Of a DNA stretch of 64,000 nucleotides, positions 34,599 to 43,930 are shown piece after piece (the stretch's first letter is position 1; every line of letters begins with the position of its first letter). Source of the DNA: Haliotis asinina (lineage: Eukaryota > Mollusca > Gastropoda > Lepetellida > Haliotidae); NCBI RefSeq assembly GCF_037392515.1, contig NW_027133893.1, positions 186,001 through 250,000 of the forward strand. Direction: 5' to 3'. Under the pieces are notes generated by a model, which was not told the origin of the DNA, did no database searches, and saw only the letters and a program-made list of their open reading frames with translations. Position numbers and translations under genes: made by a program.

Positions 34599-35597
34599 TT
34601 ATGGTAGCGTTGGTGGAGGAAGTGGGAGTAATGCCGCTGTCTTCTTGTTCTTCTTCTGGCTTTGTAACACCATGTGGGTCAAGGCTGCCCCTGGGTCTGT
34701 TTTCTCGTTGCCTTTCTTAGTCTGTTTCCTGGAGTGACGACGCCCCTGAGGTTTCCTTTGATGTTTCCTTTGAGGTTTCCTTTGAGGTTTCCTTTGAGGT
34801 TTCCTTTGGCCACGAGTCGGGTGTTGTTGCTTCTGTTGTGCCTCCTGCAGGTAGGACTGCCAGTTCAGCAAGATGCGTGTCAGCACACCTGCCAACGTCC
34901 CACTGCCACTGCGTTTCATCAGGTAACTCAGACGTTCATCCACAGGCAAACGTGGATTGGTAGTCTTGGTCAACACGTCTTGGTGCCTCAACAGACAGGT
35001 CTTGTGTTGCGTTTTCAAAGGAACATGCGCTGCTCGCATATTTCTCACGGCGATGGCAAACCATTGCAACAGCTGATGACGTCCTTTGATAGCCACACTC
35101 TCTGCCAAAGGCAAGCGTTTCACAAGGCGGATGGGTTTGACTCTTCTGCATGCCACCAGTTTGGAGCGTGTCGGTTTGGAGCTAGGAGCACGAGGTTGTT
35201 GAATCATGGCCGGAGACGTCAAGGGTTGAAAGGGTTGAATCATGGCATGAGACGACGACGAGAAAGAAGGGGTTACATCAAAAGAAGGAGGAGGCGACAA
35301 GGTGGCGGCATGTGAAGCACGATGCGTATAGACAGGGACAAACGTGTTTGCTGCCGCCATGGTGGGAGTGGCGGGGTACAATGCTTTTAAGGAAGGTCTT
35401 CTTGGTTTGGCAGAGGAGGAGGAAGCAGGAAGAGGAGGTGTCCTTAGACTTTCGTACAACCGTTGAACACCCGAGCGATGTCGCTCAGTGGGATCACGTC
35501 CCAAGGTGGTCGGGAGAGTTTTACAAGTGGGTTTAAACAAGCCTGTGGCAACAACAGCATGTTTGCGGGGCTGGGCCTGTTTTCGTCTGTCTCCCAT
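34599..35597 (-). CDS. Basic 332-aa protein in Polinton, function unknown
   Basis: Intact frame from ATG 35,597 (MGDRRKQAQPRK). The N-terminal ~150 residues are Pro/Ser/Thr-rich and probably disordered. The central part (residues ~165-255) is the most protein-like, with VAIKGRHQLLQWFAIAVRNM and DERLSYLMKRSGSGTLAGVL. The C-terminus is a tandem of RKPQ units followed by Lys-rich sequence. Very high basic charge suggests nucleic acid or capsid binding. It lies directly downstream of the ATPase gene (50 bp). I do not recognise the family. It is one of the few unbroken frames in the element. Confidence 0.55.
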   Translation of the reverse strand: MGDRRKQAQPRKHAVVATGLFKPTCKTLPTTLGRDPTERHRSGVQRLYESLRTPPLPASSSSAKPRRPSLKALYPATPTMAAANTFVPVYTHRASHAATLSPPPSFDVTPSFSSSSHAMIQPFQPLTSPAMIQQPRAPSSKPTRSKLVACRRVKPIRLVKRLPLAESVAIKGRHQLLQWFAIAVRNMRAAHVPLKTQHKTCLLRHQDVLTKTTNPRLPVDERLSYLMKRSGSGTLAGVLTRILLNWQSYLQEAQQKQQHPTRGQRKPQRKPQRKPQRKHQRKPQGRRHSRKQTKKGNEKTDPGAALTHMVLQSQKKNKKTAALLPLPPPTLP

Positions 35598-35646
35598 GGC
35601 AGGTCAGGGTCGACTGAAGGTAAGAGCAGATGGTCACTGCTATTTA

Positions 35647-36438
35647 TCACTTGGGAACATAAAGGGTGGTGGGGATGCGAAAGAGATGCTCTTTGGCCGT
35701 GGTGGGTTTCAAGTCCAGAAACAGATAGGAATAAGGAGCCAAGGTGGCATCCTCGTAAGCTTCTCGAAGGAAAGCCGTCTGTCCTGGAAAGATTTGTCGA
35801 GTGATCCATTTGAGAGGCATCCCTCGGGTTTTTAAACAGCACTAGGTAGTGAGCATTTAAACTAATGGTGCGATGATGAGGTGTCGAGGCAAAGAGGTTT
35901 TGCGTCAGGTACAGCATGGACGTGTTGCGATGATGACTTTTCTTGGTAAACCATTGCAACACTTCTGCCTCTTCCTCTTTGCTATGGTCGCCCAGCAAAT
36001 CGTCAATGATCAACCAGTGGGGTGCAGGCAAACCCAAACCATCTCTGGCATCTCTGGTGGCAGCATTCGTAGTAGATCATTCAAGTCTTGAAGTTCAGGA
36101 GGCAACTCATCGTGGGGTGTTGTGTCGGGGCTAGCATGAGAGGAGACTTGAGACTTGTCGGGGCTAACATCAACAGTTTGCTGATAGTTGTTCCACAGCA
36201 CATCAGTAGTCATCTGTTTCTTGACACTCTGTGGGTCTGCTGCCTTGGTGGTGGTAAGGGCTTCCTCCTTCTTCGTCTTCTTCTTCAGGATCGTGGTAGG
36301 GGTACCCTTGAGAGGGGTACCTTTGGGAGGGGTACCCTTGAGACAAGTACTCTTCAGAGAGGTGCCCTTGCGAGAGATACTCTTGGACACCTTCTTAGGG
36401 GATGCCTTGACGGGAACCTCTTCCTCCTCCTCCTCCAA
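35647..36438 (-). pseudogene. Polinton FtsK/HerA-type packaging ATPase, no P-loop seen
   Basis: The Walker B block HWLIIDDLLGDHSKEEEAEV and the sensor/arginine region MLYLTQNLF..HHRTISLNAHYLVLFKNPRD are typical of the DNA-packaging ATPase. The end, YLFLDLKPTT..LYVPK, lies in a second frame to TGA 35,647, so a frameshift sits at about 35,825. Another lies at about 36,030. Upstream, DVLWNNYQQTV may correspond to the block just after the P-loop. In place of a GxxGxGK[ST] P-loop I see a Lys/Thr-rich repeat (KGTPPKGTPLKGTP). ATP binding is therefore unlikely. Confidence 0.8.
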
Positions 36439-36439
36439 C

Positions 36440-36740
36440 TTCTATTTCTTTTGTTTTGGAGACGCCGTGGCAGGGGTGTCCTTAGGAGGAGCCAGTGTCT
36501 TCTTGGTGGGTGTTTTCTTCTTCTTGCTGACCACCACCTCCTCCGTCTTTGTCCTCCTCGTCATCGTGGCAGGGTGGTCGTCTTGGAAGATGGTGGTGGT
36601 GGTATCACCACCCATTTAGGAGGGCCGGCCTTGGGTGTCTTGACTTCTGTCTCTTTGGAGGATTCCGACTTACGAACGGTATAAGTGACACAGATGAGGT
36701 CCTCATTGATGATGAGTACGTCCTTCACATGATAACGTGA
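36440..36740 (-). other. Lys/Pro/Thr-rich low-complexity coding remnant
   Basis: The minus strand encodes Lys-rich low-complexity runs (for example VVVSKKKKTPTKKTLAPPKD), with stops, continuing into the ATPase frame. VLIINEDLICVTYTVRKSE at about 36,690 is the only ordered-looking part. It may be the degraded N-terminus of the ATPase or a separate basic protein. Confidence 0.35.
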
Positions 36741-37485
36741 AGCGCCTGTAACATGGAATGGAAAAAAATATTAACATCAACGTTTCGGCAGTTGCATTGT
36801 GCAAGAATGATGTCCTCGGGCCTACAAATGCTCTGTGCGGTCGCGTTCTTTGTTGAGTTAAGTAAGTGAAACCATACTTACTGTGCTGGCATGGAGACGC
36901 TGGCATGCTGACTGCGCTGGTATGACAGAAGAGTGAGTGAGTGAGTTAATATTTAACGTCACATCAGCAATATCTCAGCCATATTGTAACGAGAACATTT
37001 AACAAAGAGAAGGATTATATGTATATTATAAAATCTGTCGGCAAAGGACAGTAAAACAACTAGAATATCACAATTTGAAATAAAACTAGCGTGGAAAGGT
37101 AAAACTAATATCACTATTCGGACAATACAACATAAAATCAGGCTATAGATTGCCAACAACTGAAGGTAGATCACCATACTAGGGATCATGGGGACTTACA
37201 GTACCTTTGCTACCTGCATGGACCCTAGTTGGATTTACATCATCCCCTCAGCTGTTAACAATTTAGTCCCATCTAGCCAAAAATTAAAAGTACACATATG
37301 CTACGATTAAAAACAGTGGAAGTCTAAACGTACAGGAAATGTGTAGGGACTTACGTACCCTCTCAGGAGGACAATAATTTTACGGTACTTCAACCCCCTT
37401 TGAGGGTACAGCCACTAACAATTCAAGTTACTAATCTAAACTACCATGAATTAAAATGCAGCTATCTAGCTACAGTACATAATAA

Positions 37486-40400
37486 TCAAAATTCAGTAAT
37501 GAAATCAATTTCTTTTAAAAAGCAAAGAATTAGGTGAGAACTTGCGGTGTTAAAAAGGTCCTTAATTGTTTTTACATTGAAATAATTATCCCTTACGATG
37601 GGGAATTTAACACAGTCAAGCAGGATATGCTCGATCGTGGTTCTCTCATCACAAAGGATGCAAAACGGAGGATCCTCACCTTTCAATAGGTATGAATGAG
37701 TATATCTAGTATGGCCAATACGACATCGTCTTAAAATAACCTCTTCAAATCTGGACTGACAGCCGAAGTAGGTGTAACCAATATACGGTTTTACTTCACG
37801 CAATATATTTATACCTACTTGGGTGTCCCACTTCTTCTGCATCAGATCACGGATGTAGGTAATCACGCTTTGTAATCAGGGTATGGAAGAAGAAGTGGTG
37901 TCACAGATTTGTTGAGTGCTGCTTTTGCAGCAAGAGCAGCCATCACATTTCCAGAAATACATACGTGACTGGGTAACCAACAAAAGACGATGTCGTATTG
38001 GCCAGTAGCAAGGGTATTATACGGTTCAATAATTTCAATTAAAAGTGGATGTTTACAAGAAATATTTTTAATAGCCTGAAGGCAGGAAAAGGAGTCGGAA
38101 TATATTACATATTGTTTACGTTTAGGGTGTCTTTCAATATATTTAAGAGCTGTTAGCATGGCGTTGGCTTCTGCTGTAAAAATAAAACTATTATCTGGTA
38201 ATCTAGAAGATATTGTTCTGGATCCAATGACAGTAGCACAAGCAAGTGCGCCACCATCCTTGGACCCATCTGTAAATAAGGCTTTGTAGTTGTTATATGT
38301 ATGTTTCAATTGATTATATTTTTGTTTATACTGTAATTCATTCGTTTCTGATCTTTTAAATGTAGTTAATGTGTAGGTCAACCTGTGGCATAACCAGCTG
38401 CCAAGGGGGAGAAGAAAGAAGACCGAAAGGAGCTATATTGTCCAGCTGAATACCAGCAGCAGCAATTAACGGCTTTATTCTGAGCCCAAGAGGTGGAGCA
38501 AGAGAAGACTTTTTGCTATACAAATGGTCATAAAGAGGATTGAAGACACAGTTATAGGCAGGGTTAGACTCGTTAGAGTACAGTTTTGTGATCTATTGTA
38601 AAGATAATTTGATACGGCGTTGTGCAAGAGATGGTTCATTGGCCTCAACGTAAAGAGGTGGAACAAGAGAAGATTTCTTATTGTATAAATCCTCATACAG
38701 GGGATTGAAAACACAGTTATATGCAGGGTTTGACTCATTTGAATATAGTTTTGTTACATACTGTAAAGCTAATTTTATACGTCGCTGCTCAAGAGATGGT
38801 TCATCGGCCTCGACATACAGGCTGTCAACAGGTGAAGTTCTGAAGGAGCCAAGACAAAATCTTAGACCTTGATGATGGACTGAATCTAATAGTTTTAAGT
38901 TGCTTTTGCAGGCTCCACCATAGACAATGGAGCCATAGGCAAGTTTTGAACGCACGAGAGATCGATATAGATGGAGAAAGGTAGCTTGATCCCCTCCCCA
39001 TTTAGAATTTGAAACCACTTTCGACAAGTCAAGTGCTTTTAGGCATTTAGTTTTAAGTGATTTAATATGCGGTAAAAACGTTAAGTGTGAGTCAAAAATG
39101 AGACCCAAGAACTTAGTTTCCTTCACAACTTTAATTGGTGTGCCATCTAGAGATAGGTCAGGGTCTTTATGTGGTTTATATTTACGACAAATATGTATAC
39201 AGTTAGTTGTCGATTTGGAAAATTTAAAGCCGTTTTCCATTTATTAATCTTGTTTAAACACAACTGTATTTGCCGTTCAGTGGTATTCATATTTTTCCCA
39301 CGACAAGAAATATTAAAATCACCCACAAATAACGATCCATGAATTGAGTCGTTTAAAACTTTTGATAAACTGTTTATCATTATACTAAAAAGTGTGACTG
39401 ACAAAATACTGCCTTGTGGAACACCCTGATCCTGATTATAATGATCAGACAGGGCTTATAAATTCAGGCAAACGACCTCGCAAACCTAAATCATGTAAAT
39501 CTCTCAGAATGCCATACTTCTTCCAAGTAGTGTCATATGCTTTTTCAAGATAAAAAAAGATAGACACAGCGTGTTGTTTGTGAATGAGTGCGTTTTTAAG
39601 AAATGATTCCAGTCGCAATAAGTGATCGACAGTACTTCTGTTTTTCCGGAAACCACATTGTATATCTGTGATAAGGTTATTTGTTTCCAAGTACCAAACA
39701 AGTCGATTATTTATCATGCGTTCCATGGTCTTGCAAACACAGCTAGTTAGTGAAATAGGTCGATAATTGGATGGATCCGTATGATCACGTCCAAGTTTAA
39801 GTATTGGTACTACTATGGCGTTACACAATGAGGGAGGAAAGTTACCCGATGTCCAAATATCATCAAAAATATTTAGAAGAGTTTCTAGGCAGGATTCTGG
39901 TAAATGCTTCAGGAGTTGATAATGTATGTTATCAGCTCCTGTAGCAGTATCATGAGCTTAATCAAGAGCAGTATGGAGTTCATGAATCGAAAAAGTTTCA
40001 TTATAATCTTCCCCATTATCTGAGTTAAAATTAATAGTTTTCTTTTCTTGTTGTTTTTGATACTGCTGGAATTTAGGTAAATAGTTAGAAGAGGAAGAAT
40101 GTTTAGCGAGGGTTTCGCCCAGTTTATTTGCGTTATCTGATTTATCAGTAAGTAACTGATTTCCATGTTTAAGATGATGGACAGTAGATTTAATACCTTT
40201 GCGTTTAATGTTCTGCACCATGTTCCATACCTTGGACATGGGTGTCCTCGAATTTATTTTGGACACATAATTTTGCCAAGATTGGCGTTTGTTCTGTTTA
40301 AAAGTACGCCGTGCTTTAGCATTTAGAATTTTAAATTTTATTTAAATTATGCACTATAGGATGGCGACGGAAATAATGTTCTGCTTTTTTCCTTGCCTTC

Positions 40401-40818
40401 CTAGCTTGTTTGCACTCATCGTTGAACCATGGTTTTCTTATGTGTGGAACTACAGAGGACTTTGGTATACACTCATCAGCTATGGAATTCAGTTCATCAG
40501 AAAAGCATTTAATAGCATTGGGAACGTCAGTAAAACGCCCAGGTTGACGTTTTTCAGCACACAGTGTTTCATATAAAGCCCAGTTAGCCTTTTTAAAATT
40601 TCGCCTTGATGATGGAGGAACATCAGATGGAGTTACAGATTTTAAGACAGTAGGAAAATGGTCACTTCCACAGTGGTCATCGTGGGCTGACCATTCGAAT
40701 TCATTTAGTAGTTCAGAATTTGTGAGTGACAAGTCGAGAGCAGAGTAGGTCCCTGTACCCGGGTGTAAATATGTATTGGAACCATCATTATAAATACATA
40801 AATCATTGTCACGGTGAA
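37486..40818 (-). pseudogene. LINE ORF2, 3' two-thirds (endonuclease end to C-terminus)
   Basis: In order from 40,818 down: end of the endonuclease (GSDHFPTVL); a linker; RT blocks IVPILKLGRDHTDPSNYRPI, NNLITDIQCGFRKNRST and SLFVGDFNISCRGKN (VGDF where the plus copy has VDDF, so one catalytic Asp is lost); RNase H with LFTDGSKDGG, TAEANAML, YSDSFSC; and a C-terminal CRIGHTRYTHSYLL..PPFCILC..TIEHILLDC zinc-type motif. At least seven frame breaks. A partial duplication of the YVEADEPSLEQRRIKL..QY segment occurs at 38,560-38,830. Confidence 0.85.
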
Positions 40819-41508
40819 TGTTACGGTGAAGAATTTGTCGTGACAAACTATTTACGAAATTCCCTTGTAAACCAGCAAAACAGAACAAAGACAAGTTGTT
40901 TACGTTCAAATTATATATTGTTAAACCACGAGAGCGAGATATACAGAGTCACAAGTCAATATATATCAATGCTGATTACAAATACATTTCAAGAGAGACA
41001 AAATCTAAGTCAGTGGGTCACAAAAATACAATATATCAAACTCACCAAAGTCTTGATGTGAGAGGGAACAGCTATGGCAAAATGTAAACAAAGCGATCGA
41101 TACAACAGCAGATAATGTAGACAGGATTTCAAGCGTGTTGGTAGTATATCCAAGCGTGGCAGAGATGTAAATCCAGCAGATATGAATGACTATCAGTGAG
41201 AGTGTCCCCCTCCACATGGCAACCAGCCTATTTATACATAAACTAAGTCACTTCCCGAAAGTTCGGGCTCAAACTAACATCGTCAACACTGTAGAATGGT
41301 CTCGAACGAAACAGTTTCCCAGAAGCGAAACATTGAAAACTAAGAGCAGGTAAATTCCGGAATGCCAGAATGCTGAAAGTGTTGACCAGATATTATAGCG
41401 AAATGTGACCCATAATATTTACTATTCAAAACACTAAACATTGTGACCCAATAATAATTAACACTGAATTAATAACAAAATACACAGGAAATACTCACTC
41501 GTAACACT
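40819..41508 (-). repeat. LTR of the Gmr1-type element
   Basis: 690 bp, with ends TGTTAC and GTAACA forming a 6-bp inverted repeat. The polypurine tract lies immediately outside at 41,509, which fixes minus orientation and makes this the 3' LTR. A TATAAATA box (plus-strand 41,229-41,236) lies about 275 bp into the LTR in the right orientation to start transcription. The first 42 bp recur at 43,441-43,482. Confidence 0.8.
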
Positions 41509-41522
41509 CTCCCCCTTGAGGA
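41509..41522 (-). other. Polypurine tract
   Basis: The minus-strand CTCAAGGGGGAGAG directly abuts the TGTTAC start of the LTR, as expected for the plus-strand primer site of an LTR retroelement. Confidence 0.8.
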
Positions 41523-41675
41523 AAAGGAAGTTTCGCAGAAACTTTCTGTTACAACCACAGCAATAATAACATAATAACATGACATGTAATAATATGAGTA
41601 ATATGCAAACCTCTTACAAAATTACAATGACAAAATGCAGATACATACACACAGCATCATCAGGTCATCAAACAT

Positions 41676-42033
41676 TTATACCCTGGAAAGTGCATCAGCA
41701 CAAACATTGTCTTTGCCTTTAATGTGTTTGATCACAAGATTGAACCCTTGCATGGTCAAACTCCACCTCATAAGTCTCTGATTTTTGTTCTTCATTTTGT
41801 GAAGAAAAGTCAAGGGATTGTGACCAGTAAAAACTTCAATTGGCAAAGTGGTGTAAAGCTAACAAAAGACCTAATGTCTCTTTCTCAATGGTTGAATAAT
41901 TTCTTTGGTGCTTGTCAAATTTCTTTGAAAAATAACAGACTGGATGTTCAATCCCTGAATCATCCTCTTGAATCAGGACAGCACCTGCACCAACACCACT
42001 TGCATCAGTTTGCAACTTGAATGAGTGCGTGGG
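41676..42033 (-). pseudogene. RNase H, last domain of the Gmr1-type pol
   Basis: The minus-strand sequence begins LQTDASGVGAGAVLIQ and continues PVCYFSKKFDKHQRNYSTIEKE and LALHHF. After a frameshift come FTGHNPLTFLHKMK, LVIKHIKGKDNVCADALSRV and a TAA. The first catalytic Asp and the Glu of YSTIEKE are present. About 150 nt of non-coding DNA separates the stop from the polypurine tract, leaving no room for an integrase downstream. Confidence 0.8.
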
Positions 42034-43440
42034 CCACTAAAACACTTAAAAGAACAATGGCTCAATGACAGACCTGAGATCAATCTGTTAGACTATGTGT
42101 CTACATTTAGGGACAGATTATCAAAAGCAAGTGCGTTGGCCAGAAGAAACTTAAAAGTTTCTCAAGGAAAAATGAAGCTAAACTATGACAAAAAGTCAAA
42201 AGAGAGAAATTTCACTTGTGATGAGAAAGTGTTAGTTTTGCTTCCCATACCTGGTCAGCCACTGAGAGCAAGATATCAAGGGCCATATGTTATTGACAAA
42301 AAGGTTAGCACCACAGACGATGTTGTCTTGACACCTGGTCGTCGTAAACAAAAGAGACTGTGTCATGTCAACATGATTAAGAAATATCATGACAGGTTAG
42401 AAACTGAACATGTTAATTGTATTGCCACACTCTCCCCAGTTTCTGATTGTACTAAAGACAATTGTGAGAATGTTGACAACATTGATGATTGTGTTAGCAA
42501 TGTGAAGTTTGATGATCTTAGTGATAATGTTTCACCAAAGTTGAGAAATTCTGATGTGTTAGCTCACCTTGATGAGAAACTATCACATTTGTCCCCTGAA
42601 CAGAAAGTTCAGATGTCAGATTTGATTTATGAGTTCTCTCACTTATTTCCTGATGTGCCTGGTCGAACTGATGTTGTTAGCCATGATGTAGATGTAGGTG
42701 ATGCTGTGCCTGTAAAACGACACCCTTATCGGATGAATCCAGTGAAGCGTGAAATTCTACAGAAGGAGGTGAAATACATGCTGGACAATGACATTATTGA
42801 ACCCAGTGACAGTCCATGGAGTTCACCATGCGTTCTTGTGCCGAAGAGTGGAGGTGGTTGGCGCTGCTGTGCTGACATGAAAGCTGTCAATGCACTCTCA
42901 CGAACTGACTTGTATCCTATTCCGAGAGTGGACGATTGCATTGATCGCATTGGTCAAGCCAAGTATATAAGTAAGTTTGATTTACTGAAGGGCTTCTGGC
43001 AGATTCCACTCACAGACTGTGCAAAGAAAATATCGGCATTCGCTACACCAGATGGACTGTATCAATACAAAGTGATGCTGTTTGGTCTGAAGAACGCTCC
43101 AGCGACGTTCCAGAGACTCGTCAACAATGTCATATCAGGCCTTGATCGTGTTGAAGCTTACATGGATGATGTCATCGATTACGACATTACGACATGGAGT
43201 GGGATGACCATCTGAAAAGGACGCGTGCTTTCTTCGAAAGACTGTCGGAGGCGAAGTTAACTGTGAATCTCTCCAAGTGTGAATTCGGAAAGGCAAAAGT
43301 GGATTTTTTAGGGCATGTTGTAGGGCACGGAGAGGTACAACCAGTTCATGCTAAAGTTGAGGCAATTGTACATTTTCCAGTACCTCAATCTAAGACAGAA
43401 CTCATGAGATTCTTGGGTATGGCTGGCTATTACAGAAAGT
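42025..43440 (+). pseudogene. Integrase C-terminus fused ahead of reverse transcriptase
   Basis: One plus-strand open frame (42,025-43,215) starts in the integrase C-terminal region (LNYDKKSKERNFTCDEKVL, ARYQGPYVIDKK, CHVNMIKKYHDR). It crosses an acidic linker and enters RT: VKRHPYRMNPVKREILQKEV, SPWSSPCVLVPKSGGGWR, DLYPIPRVDDCID, FDLLKGFWQIPL and YMDDVI. A frameshift at about 43,190, at an 8-bp direct repeat ATTACGAC, is followed by the rest of RT (VNLSKCEFGKAKVDFLGHVV..GMAGYYRK) to about 43,440. The N-terminal integrase core is missing because of the inversion junction at about 42,030. Confidence 0.82.
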
Positions 43441-43482
43441 TTGAATTAATAACAAAATACACAGGAAATACACACTCGTAAC
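43441..43482 (-). repeat. 42-bp LTR start fragment
   Basis: It matches the first 42 bp of the LTR at 41,467-41,508 with one or two differences and has the same orientation. It is fused directly to the end of the inverted RT segment and marks the right edge of the insertion in the LINE endonuclease. Confidence 0.8.
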
Positions 43483-43930
43483 AAGAACAAAAATCCTCCA
43501 ACAACTTACCTTTAGTGTTTGTAGTTACACTACCCCAGAGTAGGTTGTGCCCATTTAAATCTCCCATTATAATACAGAGCTTCGGGAGCTGGTCATATAG
43601 AGCTTGAAGATCAGTTTTAGTGAACGTCGAAGACGGCGAAATATAAAGACAGCATAGCGTAAACGCTACATGTAAACTAATTCTCACAGCAACAGCCTGC
43701 ATATTAGTATTAAGTGAAACTGGGCTTTGAATAACGTTTTGTGTGACTAGAACGGATGATCCGCCAGTGGCCCTATCACCCGGAGGTGCAAAACAATGAT
43801 GTGCATTAAATTGACGAAGGTCAAATGTATCTGTTTGTTTTAAGTATGTCTCTTGGAGACATATCGCTGAAGGTGTAAAATCTTGGACTCATAGCTGTAA
43901 TTCATGTAAATTAGTCCTCAGTCCTCTGCA
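43483..43930 (-). pseudogene. LINE ORF2, endonuclease N-terminal half
   Basis: The minus strand encodes the APE-type endonuclease start: YTVELQRTED (counterpart of IIQWNCRGLK in the plus copy), a GGSSVLV block, VAVRISLHVAFTLCCLYISPSS, then DLQALYDQLPKLCIIMGDLNGHNLLWG, with the GDxNGHN active-site motif. It is cut at GKLLEDF by the LTR element. Frameshifts and stops are present near 43,890. Confidence 0.8.

Larger units (their letters stand above)
26815..36930 (-). mobile_element. Degenerate Polinton/Maverick element
   Basis: Nearly all blocks on the minus strand are the Polinton virion and integration set: packaging ATPase, small hydrophobic and basic capsid-type proteins, retrovirus-type integrase with chromodomain tail, penton-type minor capsid, major capsid and adenovirus-type protease. 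Most genes have at least one frameshift or stop. The protein-primed family B DNA polymerase expected in a complete element is not in the window, and I could not find terminal inverted repeats, so the ends given are approximate: the left at the junction with the BEL/Pao remnant, the right at the LINE tail. The two genes at 27.3-28.3 kb are assigned to the element only by position. Confidence 0.85.
40819..43482. mobile_element. Rearranged Gmr1-type LTR retroelement inserted in the LINE
   Basis: One complete LTR (40,819-41,508), a polypurine tract and RNase H are in minus orientation. An integrase-RT segment (42,025-43,440) is in plus orientation, and a 42-bp LTR start (43,441-43,482) is again minus. 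LTR termini are TGTTAC...GTAACA. The integrase C-terminal domain precedes RT in a single open frame, and RNase H lies last before the polypurine tract. This is the Gmr1-like gene order rather than the usual Ty3/gypsy order. The inverted middle and missing connection domain show internal rearrangement. A clean target-site duplication is not visible. Confidence 0.8.

Noticed and set aside
42025..43215. Domesticated retroviral pol gene
   Set aside because: The long open frame is attractive, but it is cut by an inversion at one end, frameshifted at an 8-bp repeat in RT and flanked by LTR sequence; it is a dead element.
40819..43482. 5-bp target-site duplication of the LTR element
   Set aside because: Flanks are GTGAA on the left and AGAAC on the right; they do not match, so none is claimed.
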